Shown here in pieces: positions 51,467 to 63,269 of a DNA stretch of 64,000 nt; position 1 is the first letter of the stretch; every line of letters begins with the position of its first letter. The notes below the pieces were generated by a model. It was not told where the DNA came from. It made no database searches and worked only from the letters and a program-made list of their open reading frames with translations. Location: contig NZ_PVTI01000008.1 in the NCBI RefSeq assembly GCF_003002895.1, positions 1 through 64,000 on the forward strand. Reading direction: 5' to 3'. A program made the translations under genes and the position numbers. Origin of the DNA: Knoellia remsis. Its GTDB lineage: Bacteria; Actinomycetota; Actinomycetes; Actinomycetales; Dermatophilaceae.

Positions 51467-52582
51467 GGTGTCGAGGAGGGCGTCGACGGCGGTGGCGCGG
51501 GCGCCGACGAGGGGTGCGTCGTCGGTCACCTCGGCGGGTGCGACGGTGGCCGTGACCCCGCCCGCGTCACCGAGCGTGGTGGTCACTGCGTCGACGATGC
51601 GGGTATGCCGTCCCCAGCCTCCGCTGAGCACGACCAGTTCCGGGTCGAGCAGGTAGGCGTGGGCACGGGCGACGCCGGCCACGGCCTCGGCGACGGCGAG
51701 CGCCGTCGGGCGGTCGGCGTCGAGGTCGGCGACGAGCCGGGTTGTGTCAACGGCCCGACCCCGAGGCTGGAGGTAACCGAGGGCCTCGACGCAGCCGATG
51801 AGGGTGTCGCTCACGGCCCGGCGCGAGCCGCGAGCCGGTGCATGGGCCTGCGCGTAGGCGATCTCACCGGCGAGCCCGCGCGAGCCGTGGAGCAGCCGGC
51901 CGCCGGTGAGGATCGCCGCACCCATGCCGTCGTCGAGGTAGAGCTGGAGGACGTCGTCGACGCCCGCCGCCACGCCCCGGGCCTGCTCGGCGAGGAGCGC
52001 CCAGCTCACGTCGTTGTCGACGACCGGGCGCACGGGCACGACCCCCTCGAGCAGGTCCACAACATCGAGCTCGCCGACGAGGAACGGGCTCTCGGGAAGC
52101 TCGACGACCCGGCCGGTGCGCCGGTCGACAGGGTCGGCCACCGACACGGTGACCACGCGAACCGGCCCCGGCGAGTCGGAGGCGAGCGCACGGCATACCT
52201 CGACGAGGGCGCGGCCGAGCGCTCGCGAGGTGACCGGGACGCTCACGGCGCGGCGGCGGGTGGCGAGGATGCGGCCATCGAGGGCGACGAGCTCGCCGAC
52301 GACGCCACCCGGCCCGGCCTGGACGGCGAGGGCGCACCCGGCGGCGGCGTCGACGGTGAGGGTGGTGCCGGCCCGGCCGCGCCCGCCCGTGGTGCGCTCG
52401 CCCTCGGCGAGCACCCCGGTGTCGAGGAGGCGGGCGACGCTCTGCGAGACGGTCGGTTTGGACAGGCCCGTGGTGGCGGCGACGGCCGCGCGGGTGACGC
52501 CGGGGGAGGACGCCACGGCCGCGAGGACATGCCGGTCGCTGAGCGATCGGAGTAGGTCGAGCGAGGGAAGGTCGACGGACAC
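51452..52582 (-). CDS. ROK-family transcriptional regulator
   Basis: A 376-residue regulator with an N-terminal winged helix (ASSPGVTRAAVAATTGLSKPTVSQSVARLLDTGVL) and a sugar-kinase-like ROK domain (about 75-376) showing VVDNDVSWALLAEQARG, the LLHGSRGLAGEIAYAQ signature and GGWGRHTRIVDAV. The zinc-binding CxCGxxGC motif of many ROK proteins is not present. GTG 52580-52582 is the start. Divergent from the DUF1479 gene; two AGGAGTCCT palindromes lie between them. Confidence 0.9.
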   Translation of the reverse strand: MSVDLPSLDLLRSLSDRHVLAAVASSPGVTRAAVAATTGLSKPTVSQSVARLLDTGVLAEGERTTGGRGRAGTTLTVDAAAGCALAVQAGPGGVVGELVALDGRILATRRRAVSVPVTSRALGRALVEVCRALASDSPGPVRVVTVSVADPVDRRTGRVVELPESPFLVGELDVVDLLEGVVPVRPVVDNDVSWALLAEQARGVAAGVDDVLQLYLDDGMGAAILTGGRLLHGSRGLAGEIAYAQAHAPARGSRRAVSDTLIGCVEALGYLQPRGRAVDTTRLVADLDADRPTALAVAEAVAGVARAHAYLLDPELVVLSGGWGRHTRIVDAVTTTLGDAGGVTATVAPAEVTDDAPLVGARATAVDALLDTWLVA

Positions 52583-52597
52583 CGGGCGCCTTTCGTT

Positions 52598-52663
52598 AGG
52601 AGTCCTTGCAAAGTAGCAGATGACGGCGCTATGGTGGGGCCACAGGCTTTAGTCAGGAGTCCT
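52598..52663. promoter_or_regulatory. Paired ROK operators around the DUF1479 promoter
   Basis: AGGAGTCCT occurs twice in the 106-bp divergent region, at 52598-52606 and 52655-52663, in the contexts GTTAGGAGTCCTTGC and AGTCAGGAGTCCTCAC. A TTGCAA (52606-52611) and TATGGT (52630-52635) pair with 18-bp spacing lies between them as a -35/-10 for the + gene. The spacing of 57 bp would allow repression by looping. Confidence 0.62.
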
Positions 52664-52688
52664 CACCAAGCGGATGGAAGGGTCGACG

Positions 52689-53987
52689 ATGACCACCACG
52701 GCAGACAGCACCCAGCAGAGCCAACCTCTCCCGCACTGGGAGACCAAGCCCACCGACGTGTCCGGGGCGATCCGTGAGATCAAGGGCGCGCTGCGTGCCC
52801 GCATCGCCGAGAGCGGCCGCACGGTCGAGGAGCACTTCGCCGACCTCGAGGCCCGGATCAGCGCCAAGGTCGAGAACATCCGCGCCGAGCGCGAGGCCGG
52901 TGAGGAGGTGTGGCCGGTCATCGACTTCGCCGACATCGCGAACGGGACCGTCCCCGAGGAGCTCGCCGCGAAGGTCAAGGAGCGCGGGTGTGCCGTCGTC
53001 CGTGGGACGTTCCCGCACGAGCAGGCGCTCGACTGGGACCAGCAGATCGTCGACTACACGACGCGTAACCGGTTCTTCGAGACCTACACCGGCCCGGCCG
53101 ACGACTTCTTCGCCAGCGTCGACAGCGTGCCGGAGATCTACCCGATCTACTGGTCCGTGCCGCAGATGGAGGCGCGGCAGAGCCCGCGCATGGCCGCCGT
53201 CCAGGGGTTCCTCAACGGCATGTGGAAGCACGACTCGCAGGGTCAGCAGTGGTTCGACCCCGAGCGCGACTCGATGTACCCCGACCGCATCCGTCGTCGC
53301 CCGCCGGGCACCGACTCCGCCGGGCTCGGGACGCACCTCGACACCGGCTCGATCGACCTCTTCATGACGCAGGGGTACCAGCAGGTGTTCCGGCACCTCT
53401 TCTCCGGTGACGTCGAGAGCTACGACCCGTGGGACGCGGCCTACCGGACCGACGCCGTGAACTACCCCGCGTCGACGATGTGCTCGGCCTTCCGCACCTT
53501 CCAGGGGTGGACGGCGCTCTCGGACATGGGTCATGACCAGGGCGTGCTGCACACGGTGCCGATCCCCGAGGCGATGGCCTACCTCATGCTGCGGCCGCTG
53601 CTCGACGACGTCCCCGAGGACGAGCTCTGCGGGGTCGCGCACAACCAGACGTTCCCCATCACGTGGAAGTGGCACCCGCTGCTCATGGAGGCTGTCTCCG
53701 GGATCCCGGACGTGCGTGCCGGTGACACCGTGTGGTGGCACTGCGACCTCATTCATTCGGTGGCCGAGGTGGAGGACCAGGTCGGCTGGGGGAATGTCAT
53801 GTACATCCCCGCCGCGCCGTGGTGCCCGCGCAACGAGGCGTATGCCGCGAGCGTGCGCGAGGCGTTCTTGTCGGGTTCCAGCCCCGCGGACTTCCCCGAG
53901 GAGCACTACGAGCGTGAGTGGGAGGGCCGCTTCCAGCCCGAGCAGCTGAACACGATCGGCCGCCGCGGTCTCGGCATGGAGGACTGA
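52689..53987 (+). CDS. DUF1479 (YbiU-like) probable Fe(II)/2-oxoglutarate oxygenase
   Basis: A 432-residue protein of the DUF1479 family. A helical head with coiled-coil character (about 25-75) is followed by a jelly-roll-like domain. The probable iron site is H-x-D in GLGTHLDTGSIDLF and a distal His in VWWHCDLIHSV; a WKWHPLLME block lies just before the latter. Substrate unknown; control by a sugar-sensing-type ROK regulator suggests a carbohydrate-linked reaction (inference). An AAGGG box supports ATG 52689. Confidence 0.85.
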   Translation: MTTTADSTQQSQPLPHWETKPTDVSGAIREIKGALRARIAESGRTVEEHFADLEARISAKVENIRAEREAGEEVWPVIDFADIANGTVPEELAAKVKERGCAVVRGTFPHEQALDWDQQIVDYTTRNRFFETYTGPADDFFASVDSVPEIYPIYWSVPQMEARQSPRMAAVQGFLNGMWKHDSQGQQWFDPERDSMYPDRIRRRPPGTDSAGLGTHLDTGSIDLFMTQGYQQVFRHLFSGDVESYDPWDAAYRTDAVNYPASTMCSAFRTFQGWTALSDMGHDQGVLHTVPIPEAMAYLMLRPLLDDVPEDELCGVAHNQTFPITWKWHPLLMEAVSGIPDVRAGDTVWWHCDLIHSVAEVEDQVGWGNVMYIPAAPWCPRNEAYAASVREAFLSGSSPADFPEEHYEREWEGRFQPEQLNTIGRRGLGMED

Positions 53988-54036
53988 CGCGGCCGCACGT
54001 GCCTGGCGGCGGCTGAGCCCGCGAAGGTGCGCTCAC

Positions 54037-54205
54037 GAGAGGTGCCTTTGCTCCGGCATACGGGAGCAAACAACGCTAGTGCTCCGGGATCCTGGAGCAA
54101 ACAACGCTAGTGCTGCGGGATCCTGGAGCAAACAACGCTAGTGCTCCGGGATCCTGGAGCAAACAACCACATTTGCTCCGAGATCTTGGAGCAAAGGCAC
54201 CTCTC
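54037..54205. repeat. Array of five 31-32 bp palindromic units inside a larger inverted repeat
   Basis: Units start at 54050, 54081, 54112, 54143 and 54175. Each carries a GCTCC...GGAGC hairpin, and the first three are followed by the 13-bp linker AAACAACGCTAGT. The hairpin centres differ: GGATCC in three units, AGATCT in the last (a compensated change that keeps the palindrome) and GCATAC in the first. The whole array is bounded by the inverted repeat GAGAGGTGCCTTTGCTCC (54037-54054) and its exact complement at 54188-54205. It fills most of the 293-bp gap before folD; nothing else is seen there. Confidence 0.9.
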
Positions 54206-54280
54206 TTGCGCGGGGGGTGCACGGCGGCGCCGCGTGAGCGCGTGGTCGGCGGGCTCGGTCGCGTCTGGGAGAATCGACCC

Positions 54281-55177
54281 GTGACGGCACAGACTCTCGA
54301 CGGCAAGGCCATCCTCGCGACGATCAAGGAGGAGCTGCGCGGCCGGGTCGCTGCCCTCGCCGAACGCGGCATCACCCCCGGGCTCGGTACCGTCCTCGTC
54401 GGCGACGACCCCGGTTCGACGTGGTACGTCAATGCCAAGCACAAGGACTGCGCCGAGATCGGGATCGCGAGCATCCGTCGCGACCTGCCCGCCGACTCCA
54501 CTCTCGACGACGTCCTCGGCGTGGTCCGCGAGCTCAACGAGGATCCGGCCTGCACCGGCTTCCTCGTCCAGCAGCCGACCGGTCTGGACGAGAACCGCAT
54601 CCTCGCGACCGTCGACCCGGCCAAGGACGTCGACGGTCTGCACCCGATGAACCTCGGCTGGCTCGTGCTCGGCCAAGACGCGCCGCTGCCGTGCACGCCC
54701 GTCGGTTGCATCGAGCTGCTCCGCCGCTACGACGTCCCGATCGCCGGTGCCCGGGTCGTCACCGTCGGCCGCGGCATCACCGTCGGTCGTCCGCTCGGCC
54801 TCATCCTCACCCGCCGCTCCGAGAACGCGACTGTCGTGCAGTGCCACACCGGGACCATCGACCTCGCGGCCGAGGTCCGCCGCGCCGACATCGTCGTCGC
54901 GGCAGCCGGGGTACCCGGCCTCATCACGGGGAACATGGTCAAGCCCGGTGCCGCGGTCCTCGACGTCGGCGTGAGCCGGGTCGTCGAAGACGGCCGCTCC
55001 GTCATCGCCGGCGACGTCGCGCCCGACGTCGCCGAGGTCGCCGGCTGGGTCAGCCCGAACCCCGGAGGCGTCGGCCCCATGACCCGCGCGATGCTCCTCA
55101 CCAACGTTGTCGAGATCGCCGAGAAGCAGGCCGCCGCGCGCGAGGCTGCCTCGCCCCACACCGGCGGGAAGGGCTGA
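54281..55177 (+). CDS. folD: Methylenetetrahydrofolate dehydrogenase/cyclohydrolase
   Basis: Interconverts 5,10-methylene- and 10-formyl-tetrahydrofolate, supplying formyl groups to purN and purH. The 298-residue protein has the YVNAKHKDC catalytic segment with the Tyr/Lys pair, [53 protein letters not shown] and the end signature [21 protein letters not shown] box precedes GTG 54281. Its stop overlaps the next ATG by one base (TGATG). Confidence 0.96.
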   Translation: MTAQTLDGKAILATIKEELRGRVAALAERGITPGLGTVLVGDDPGSTWYVNAKHKDCAEIGIASIRRDLPADSTLDDVLGVVRELNEDPACTGFLVQQPTGLDENRILATVDPAKDVDGLHPMNLGWLVLGQDAPLPCTPVGCIELLRRYDVPIAGARVVTVGRGITVGRPLGLILTRRSENATVVQCHTGTIDLAAEVRRADIVVAAAGVPGLITGNMVKPGAAVLDVGVSRVVEDGRSVIAGDVAPDVAEVAGWVSPNPGGVGPMTRAMLLTNVVEIAEKQAAAREAASPHTGGKG

Positions 55178-56286
55178 TGGCTGCAGCAGCCGCGCCCACG
55201 AACAAGCTCCACTGGACCACGGTCGTCCCGGTCCTCGCTCTCGTCGCGCTCGCGCTGACGTGGGGCCGCTCGATCTCGGGCGTCGTCGTCGGGATCGTCG
55301 CCGTCCTCCTCGGCGGCGCGGTCCTGGCCGCCGTCCACCACGCCGAGGTCGTCGCCCATCGGGTGGGCGAACCGTTCGGTTCTCTCGTCCTCGCCGTCGC
55401 CGTCACCGTCATCGAGGTCTCGCTCATCGTCACCCTCATGCTCAGCGGGGGAGAGGGCACGGCGACCCTTGCACGCGACACCGTGTTCGCCGCCGTGATG
55501 ATCACCGTCAACGGGATCCTCGGGATCTCCCTGCTCGTCGGCGCCCGCCGCTTCAACACCGTGCAGTTCAACGCCGAGGGCACCGGCGGCGCCCTCGCCA
55601 CCGTCGCCACGCTCGCCACCGTCTGCCTCGTGCTGCCAACCGTGACCACCGGCGAGGTGGGGCCCGAGTTCACCAGTGGCCAGCTCGCCTTCGCGGCCAT
55701 CGCCTCCCTGCTGCTGTATGCCGCGTTCGTCCTCACCCAGACCGTGCGCCACCGCGACTTCTTCCTCCCGGTGGCCCGCGACGGCGGCCCGGTGACCGAC
55801 GACGAGGACGAGCACGCCGACCCGCCGAGCAACGCCCAGGCGTGGCTCTCGCTCGGGTTCCTCGTCCTGTCCCTCGTGGCGGTCGTCGGGCTCGCCAAGG
55901 TCGAGTCGAAGTCCATCGAGGCCGCCGTCGACGCCGCCGGCCTCCCGCACTCCTTCGTCGGCGTCGTCATCGCCCTGCTCGTGCTGCTGCCCGAGACGAT
56001 TGCCGCCGTCAATGCGGCCCGACGCGAGCGCATCCAGACGAGCATCAACCTCGCCATGGGTTCGGCGATGGCCTCAATCGGCCTGACGATCCCGACCCTC
56101 GCGGTGGCGACGCTGTTCATCGACACCCCGCTGCACCTCGGGCTGGGGCCGACCCAGATCGTCCTGCTCGCGATCACCATCGTCACGGCGGTGCTCACGG
56201 TCGTCCCGGGGCGGGCGACCCGTCTGCAGGCGAGCGTGCACCTCACCCTCTTCGCGGCGTTCATCTTCCTCGCGGCGAGTCCCTGA
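55177..56286 (+). CDS. CaCA-family cation antiporter (ChaA-like)
   Basis: A 369-residue Na+ or Ca2+/H+ exchanger with about eleven helices. The two alpha repeats are visible as GEPFGSLVLAVAVTVIEVSLIV (with EVS-type acidic residue) and FVGVVIALLVLLPETIAAVNAARR, the second with the conserved Glu and a following INLAMGSAMASIGLTIPTLA. An acidic cytoplasmic loop (TDDEDEHADPP) lies between the halves. Coupled to folD by TGATG overlap, without an obvious functional tie. A strong hairpin follows. Confidence 0.9.
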   Translation: MAAAAAPTNKLHWTTVVPVLALVALALTWGRSISGVVVGIVAVLLGGAVLAAVHHAEVVAHRVGEPFGSLVLAVAVTVIEVSLIVTLMLSGGEGTATLARDTVFAAVMITVNGILGISLLVGARRFNTVQFNAEGTGGALATVATLATVCLVLPTVTTGEVGPEFTSGQLAFAAIASLLLYAAFVLTQTVRHRDFFLPVARDGGPVTDDEDEHADPPSNAQAWLSLGFLVLSLVAVVGLAKVESKSIEAAVDAAGLPHSFVGVVIALLVLLPETIAAVNAARRERIQTSINLAMGSAMASIGLTIPTLAVATLFIDTPLHLGLGPTQIVLLAITIVTAVLTVVPGRATRLQASVHLTLFAAFIFLAASP

Positions 56287-56330
56287 GGTGACCGCGCTCA
56301 TCCCGCGACGGCGGCTGAGCGGACGGCATA

Positions 56331-56375
56331 CGACGAAGGCCCGCACCCCGGGAATCGGGATGCGGGCCTTCGTCG
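56331..56375. terminator. Hairpin terminator between the antiporter and subtilase genes
   Basis: CGACGAAGGCCCGCACCCCG and its imperfect complement ending CTTCGTCG form a stem of about 20 bp around a GGAAT loop. It is preceded by GCGGACGGCATAC (56319-56331). Confidence 0.75.
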
Positions 56376-56419
56376 GCGCCCGGCGTCGGCCGGGCCCAGT
56401 GTGGACCTGAGGGCTCAGG

Positions 56420-57895
56420 TCACGGGGTGACGGCCTCGAGGGCGTCGACCAGTCCGGCACCGTAGTAGCCGGAGCCGGTCTTCTTGCCCTCGCAGGTGGC
56501 GTCGTTGACGCCGTCCTTGTCGGCGTCGTAGAACGCCGGGCACGGCAGCTGGTCGGCCTCACGCTTCAGCGTGGAGATCGCCTGCTTGGCGTTCAGGCTC
56601 GTGTCGGTGCCGCGGATGAGCGCGACGACACCGGCGGCGTGCGGGGACGCCATCGACGTGCCCTGCGCGTAACCCCACTTGCCGTCGAGGACGGTCGAGA
56701 GGATGCGGCCGTTCTTGTCCGGGGTGTCCGCCGGGACGCGCGAGTCGCCACCGGGTGCGGCGACATCGATGACGTTGCGGCCGTAGTTGCTGTAGAAGGA
56801 CTTCACCGCCGTCGGGCCCACCGAGGAGACCGTGACGGTGTTGCCGATCTCGGTCGGCATGTCGTAGCAGCGCTGGTCGGTCTCGCGGACCACGGGCGTC
56901 TCACCCTCGGGCAGGTTGTTCGGGCTGCCCGTGTCGGTGATCGGCTTGGACAGGTCCCAGCCGGAGTTGCCGGCAGCGGCGACGTTGACGACGTCCTTCT
57001 TCTCGCTGTACTTCAGCGCACGCTGGACGGCGAGGATCGTCGCCTGCTCGTCACGGTTGGCCTTGCACCACAGGTAGTACGGGTCGATGAAGTACGAGTT
57101 GTTCGTGACCTCCATGCCCTTGTCCGCAGCCCAGACGAAGCCACAGATGGCGTACTCGGGGTAGATGTATCCGTCGTCGTCGACGACCTTGACGGAGGCG
57201 AGCTTGACGTTCGGGGCGACGCCGACGATGCCGACACCGTTGCGGGCGGCGCCGATCGAGCCGGCGACGTGCGTGCCGTGCATCGAGTTCGTGGGCTGCC
57301 ACGCCTTCGGGTCGGTGTTCGGCACCCCGCGGTCGACACAGCTCACCGACTGCGAGGCGTCGACGTTCGGCGCGAGGTCCGGGTGGTCGGCCTCGATGCC
57401 GGAGTCGAGCACGCCGACGGTGATGTCACGGTTGCCGTCGGTGATGAGGTGCGCCTTGTCGGCACCGATCTGGCGCATGTCCCACTGGTTGGCGTTGAGC
57501 GGCTCCTTGGTGTCGTCACCGCCGGAGGTGCCCGGGCCGAGGCCCTGGACGACGCCGTCGGGGGTGATGCCCGCCGTGGGCTGGTAGGCCCGCATGTTCC
57601 GGGTCGGGCCGGCGGCGACGATGCCGGGCTCGGTCCGCGCCTCGTCGTCGAAGGTGTCGTCGTTCGCGGTGGCGATGACGACGCCGATCTGCGGCCACTC
57701 CTGGACGACGGTTCCGCCGGCGGCGTCGATCGCGGCGACGGCCTTGTCGGTGCCCGTCCTGCCCTGGACGACGACGAACGACGTCGGTCCCTCGGTCGGG
57801 GCGGCGGTGGCCGGCACGGCCACCGCGCTCGCGGCGACGGCGCAGCCGAGGGCGGCACCGAGCACCCCGGCCTTCTTCATGAAGGTCGTTCTCAC
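56420..57895 (-). CDS. Secreted S8 family serine protease (subtilase)
   Basis: A 491-residue exported subtilisin-like protease. Signal peptide to about residue 32 (ATAA), an inhibitor-type propeptide (about 38-110), then the catalytic domain with Asp164 in VGVLDSGIEADHPDL, His206 in MHGTHVAGSI, oxyanion Asn310 in AAAGNSGWD and Ser414 in GTSMASPHAAGV. Several paired cysteines suggest disulfides. GTG 57893-57895 is chosen because AGGAGGAAGAG stands just before it. No cell-wall anchor or C-terminal domain is present, so it is probably released. Confidence 0.95.
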   Translation of the reverse strand: MRTTFMKKAGVLGAALGCAVAASAVAVPATAAPTEGPTSFVVVQGRTGTDKAVAAIDAAGGTVVQEWPQIGVVIATANDDTFDDEARTEPGIVAAGPTRNMRAYQPTAGITPDGVVQGLGPGTSGGDDTKEPLNANQWDMRQIGADKAHLITDGNRDITVGVLDSGIEADHPDLAPNVDASQSVSCVDRGVPNTDPKAWQPTNSMHGTHVAGSIGAARNGVGIVGVAPNVKLASVKVVDDDGYIYPEYAICGFVWAADKGMEVTNNSYFIDPYYLWCKANRDEQATILAVQRALKYSEKKDVVNVAAAGNSGWDLSKPITDTGSPNNLPEGETPVVRETDQRCYDMPTEIGNTVTVSSVGPTAVKSFYSNYGRNVIDVAAPGGDSRVPADTPDKNGRILSTVLDGKWGYAQGTSMASPHAAGVVALIRGTDTSLNAKQAISTLKREADQLPCPAFYDADKDGVNDATCEGKKTGSGYYGAGLVDALEAVTP

Positions 57896-58035
57896 GCTCT
57901 TCCTCCTGGTCGTGGGCCGCCACGTCGCGACCCCACGCCGAACCCTGCCAGCGCGATGCGCGAGAGTCCATAGATCACACAGGAGATTGTGCAGAAATTC
58001 CTGACGTTGTTCGTGACGTCCGGACCCGGGAAGGC

Positions 58036-58077
58036 GAGAGGGCCGGTATGCCGCGCGCGCGGCATACCGGCCCTCTC
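58036..58077 (-). terminator. Perfect 42-nt palindrome downstream of mdh
   Basis: The sequence GAGAGGGCCGGTATGCCGC plus its complement forms a 19-bp stem with a GCGC tip. The GTATGCC/GGCATAC words (58046-58052 and 58061-58067) form the stem centre as an inverted pair. Confidence 0.85.
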
Positions 58078-58114
58078 ACCGAAGGTGACCCGAAGGTCAG
58101 GTGACGCTCACCGC

Positions 58115-59125
<1,011 letters not shown>

Positions 59126-59227
59126 TCAGGCGGGCGAGTGTGGTCGTTCGTGACGCTATCAGCGGGTCCGGTGCCGTGGGTGGGCGCCTCCGACGGTGTC
59201 CCGGGCGGCGGCTCTAGGGTGGGGGCC

Positions 59228-60241
59228 ATGCGCGTTCTCGTCTCCGGCGGTGCCGGGTACATCGGCTCCCACACCGTCGTCCAGCTCGTCGCTGCCGGGC
59301 ACGAGGTCACCGTCGTCGACTCCTTCGCCAACGCCAAGCCGTCCGTCGTGGGCCGGCTCGAGGCGTTGACGGGTATGCCGCTCGACGTACGCTCGTTCGA
59401 CCTCACCGACCGGGACAAGACCGAGGCCGTCTTCGTCGACACCCCCATCGACGCGGTGATCCACTTCGCCGGGTTCAAGGCCGTCGGGGAGAGCGTCGAG
59501 CAGCCGCTCGACTACTACGAGAACAATCTCGACACGACGATGTCGCTGCTGCGGGCCATGTCGCGCCACGGGGTGAAGAAGCTCGTCTTCTCCAGCTCGG
59601 CCACCGTCTACGGCGCCGAGCCGGTCGTGCCGATGACCGAGGACGCGCCGACGTCGGCGACCAACCCGTACGGCTGGACGAAGGTCATGAACGAGCAGGT
59701 GCTGCGCGACATGGCCGTCGCCGACCCGTCGTGGCGGATCGCGCTGCTGCGCTACTTCAACCCCGTCGGGGCGCACGCCAGCGGCACGATCGGCGAGGAC
59801 CCGAGTGGCATCCCGAACAACCTCATGCCGTTCATCGCGCAGGTCGCTGTCGGACGCCGGGACAAGCTCATGGTCTTCGGCGACGACTACCCGACCCCGG
59901 ACGGCACCGGCGTGCGCGACTACATCCACGTCGAGGACCTCGCCGCCGGGCACGTCGCCGCGCTGCACAAGCTCGGCGCCACCGACGACGCCGTGAGCAC
60001 GTGGAACCTCGGCACCGGCCGCGGCACCTCGGTGCTTGAGCTGCTGCACGCCTTCGAGCGGGCGGTGGGACGCGAGCTGCCCTACGAGATCGTCGCCCGC
60101 CGGCCCGGCGACATCGCCGCCTCGTATGCCGACCCGTCCCGCGCCGAGGCCGACCTCGGCTGGCGGGCCACCCGCACCATCGACGACATGTGCGCCGACA
60201 CGTGGCGCTGGCAGAGCACCAACCCCAACGGTTACCCGTGA
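59228..60241 (+). CDS. galE: UDP-glucose 4-epimerase
   Basis: Interconverts UDP-glucose and UDP-galactose, supplying galactose for envelope polymers or Leloir metabolism. The 337-residue short-chain dehydrogenase-like protein has VLVSGGAGYIGSHTVVQL, FAGFKAVGESV, the SSSATVYG strand with catalytic Ser/Thr, the YxxxK pair in NPYGWTKVMNE, and FNPVGAHASGTIGED with GVRDYIHVEDLA. ATG 59228 directly precedes the fold. Its stop overlaps the GNAT start by 4 nt. Confidence 0.95.
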   Translation: MRVLVSGGAGYIGSHTVVQLVAAGHEVTVVDSFANAKPSVVGRLEALTGMPLDVRSFDLTDRDKTEAVFVDTPIDAVIHFAGFKAVGESVEQPLDYYENNLDTTMSLLRAMSRHGVKKLVFSSSATVYGAEPVVPMTEDAPTSATNPYGWTKVMNEQVLRDMAVADPSWRIALLRYFNPVGAHASGTIGEDPSGIPNNLMPFIAQVAVGRRDKLMVFGDDYPTPDGTGVRDYIHVEDLAAGHVAALHKLGATDDAVSTWNLGTGRGTSVLELLHAFERAVGRELPYEIVARRPGDIAASYADPSRAEADLGWRATRTIDDMCADTWRWQSTNPNGYP

Positions 60242-60711
60242 CGGAGGACCCTGCCGGGCCGCGAGTTCGGCGGGCGACCCGTCAGGACGTGCCGGCGATC
60301 GTCGCCCTCCTCGCCGACGACCCGCTGGGTGCTGCGCGCGAAGACACCGGCGACCTCACGGCATACCTCGACGCCTTCGAGCGGGTCGACGCCGATCCCG
60401 CTCACGAGCTCGTCGTCCTTGACGACCGGGGCGAGGTGGTCGGCACGCTCCAGCTCACGCTGCTGCCGGGGCTGTCGCGTCGTGCGGCGCTGCGGGCGCA
60501 GGTCGAGGCCGTGCGGGTCGCGTCGTCACGGCGCGGACAGGCGCTCGGCGAGCTGCTTCTGCGCTGGGCCGTCGAGCGGGCCCGCGAGCGTGGTGCCGTG
60601 CTCGTCCAGCTGACGACCGACGCGAGCCGCGACGACGCCCACCGCTTCTACGAGCGGCTGGGCTTCGCCGCGACCCACGTCGGCATGAAACTCGACCTGA
60701 TGCGCGACTGA
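60238..60711 (+). CDS. GNAT-family N-acetyltransferase
   Basis: A 157-residue acetyl-CoA-dependent transferase with unknown acceptor. The acetyl-CoA loop is seen as VRVASSRRGQALGELLLRWAVERARERG, and the C-terminal AHRFYERLGFAATHVGMKLDL is standard for the fold. GTG 60238 overlaps the galE TGA as GTGA. The stop codon is part of the left arm of the terminator hairpin. Confidence 0.9.
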   Translation: MTEDPAGPRVRRATRQDVPAIVALLADDPLGAAREDTGDLTAYLDAFERVDADPAHELVVLDDRGEVVGTLQLTLLPGLSRRAALRAQVEAVRVASSRRGQALGELLLRWAVERARERGAVLVQLTTDASRDDAHRFYERLGFAATHVGMKLDLMRD

Positions 60712-60763
60712 TTGCGCACAGTTCGCCTCCTCGCTCCGCGTCGGAGGCGAACTGTGCGCAATC
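60710..60763. terminator. Perfect 21-bp hairpin between convergent GNAT and icd genes
   Basis: Arms 60710-60730 (GATTGCGCACAGTTCGCCTC...) and 60743-60763 are exact complements with a 12-nt loop. The right arm word GCGAACTGTGCGCAATC also appears, slightly altered, in the repeat cluster near 1 kb. Confidence 0.85.
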
Positions 60764-60772
60764 GGTCGGTGG

Positions 60773-63223
<2,451 letters not shown>

Positions 63224-63269
63224 TCACGGTACGCCGCGGATGGCCGGAACAAGCGGATTGCTTCGGGCC

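Noticed and set aside
54050-54205. CRISPR array
   Set aside because: Units are regularly spaced, but the linkers between repeats are identical rather than unique, each unit is itself a palindrome, and no cas gene is nearby.
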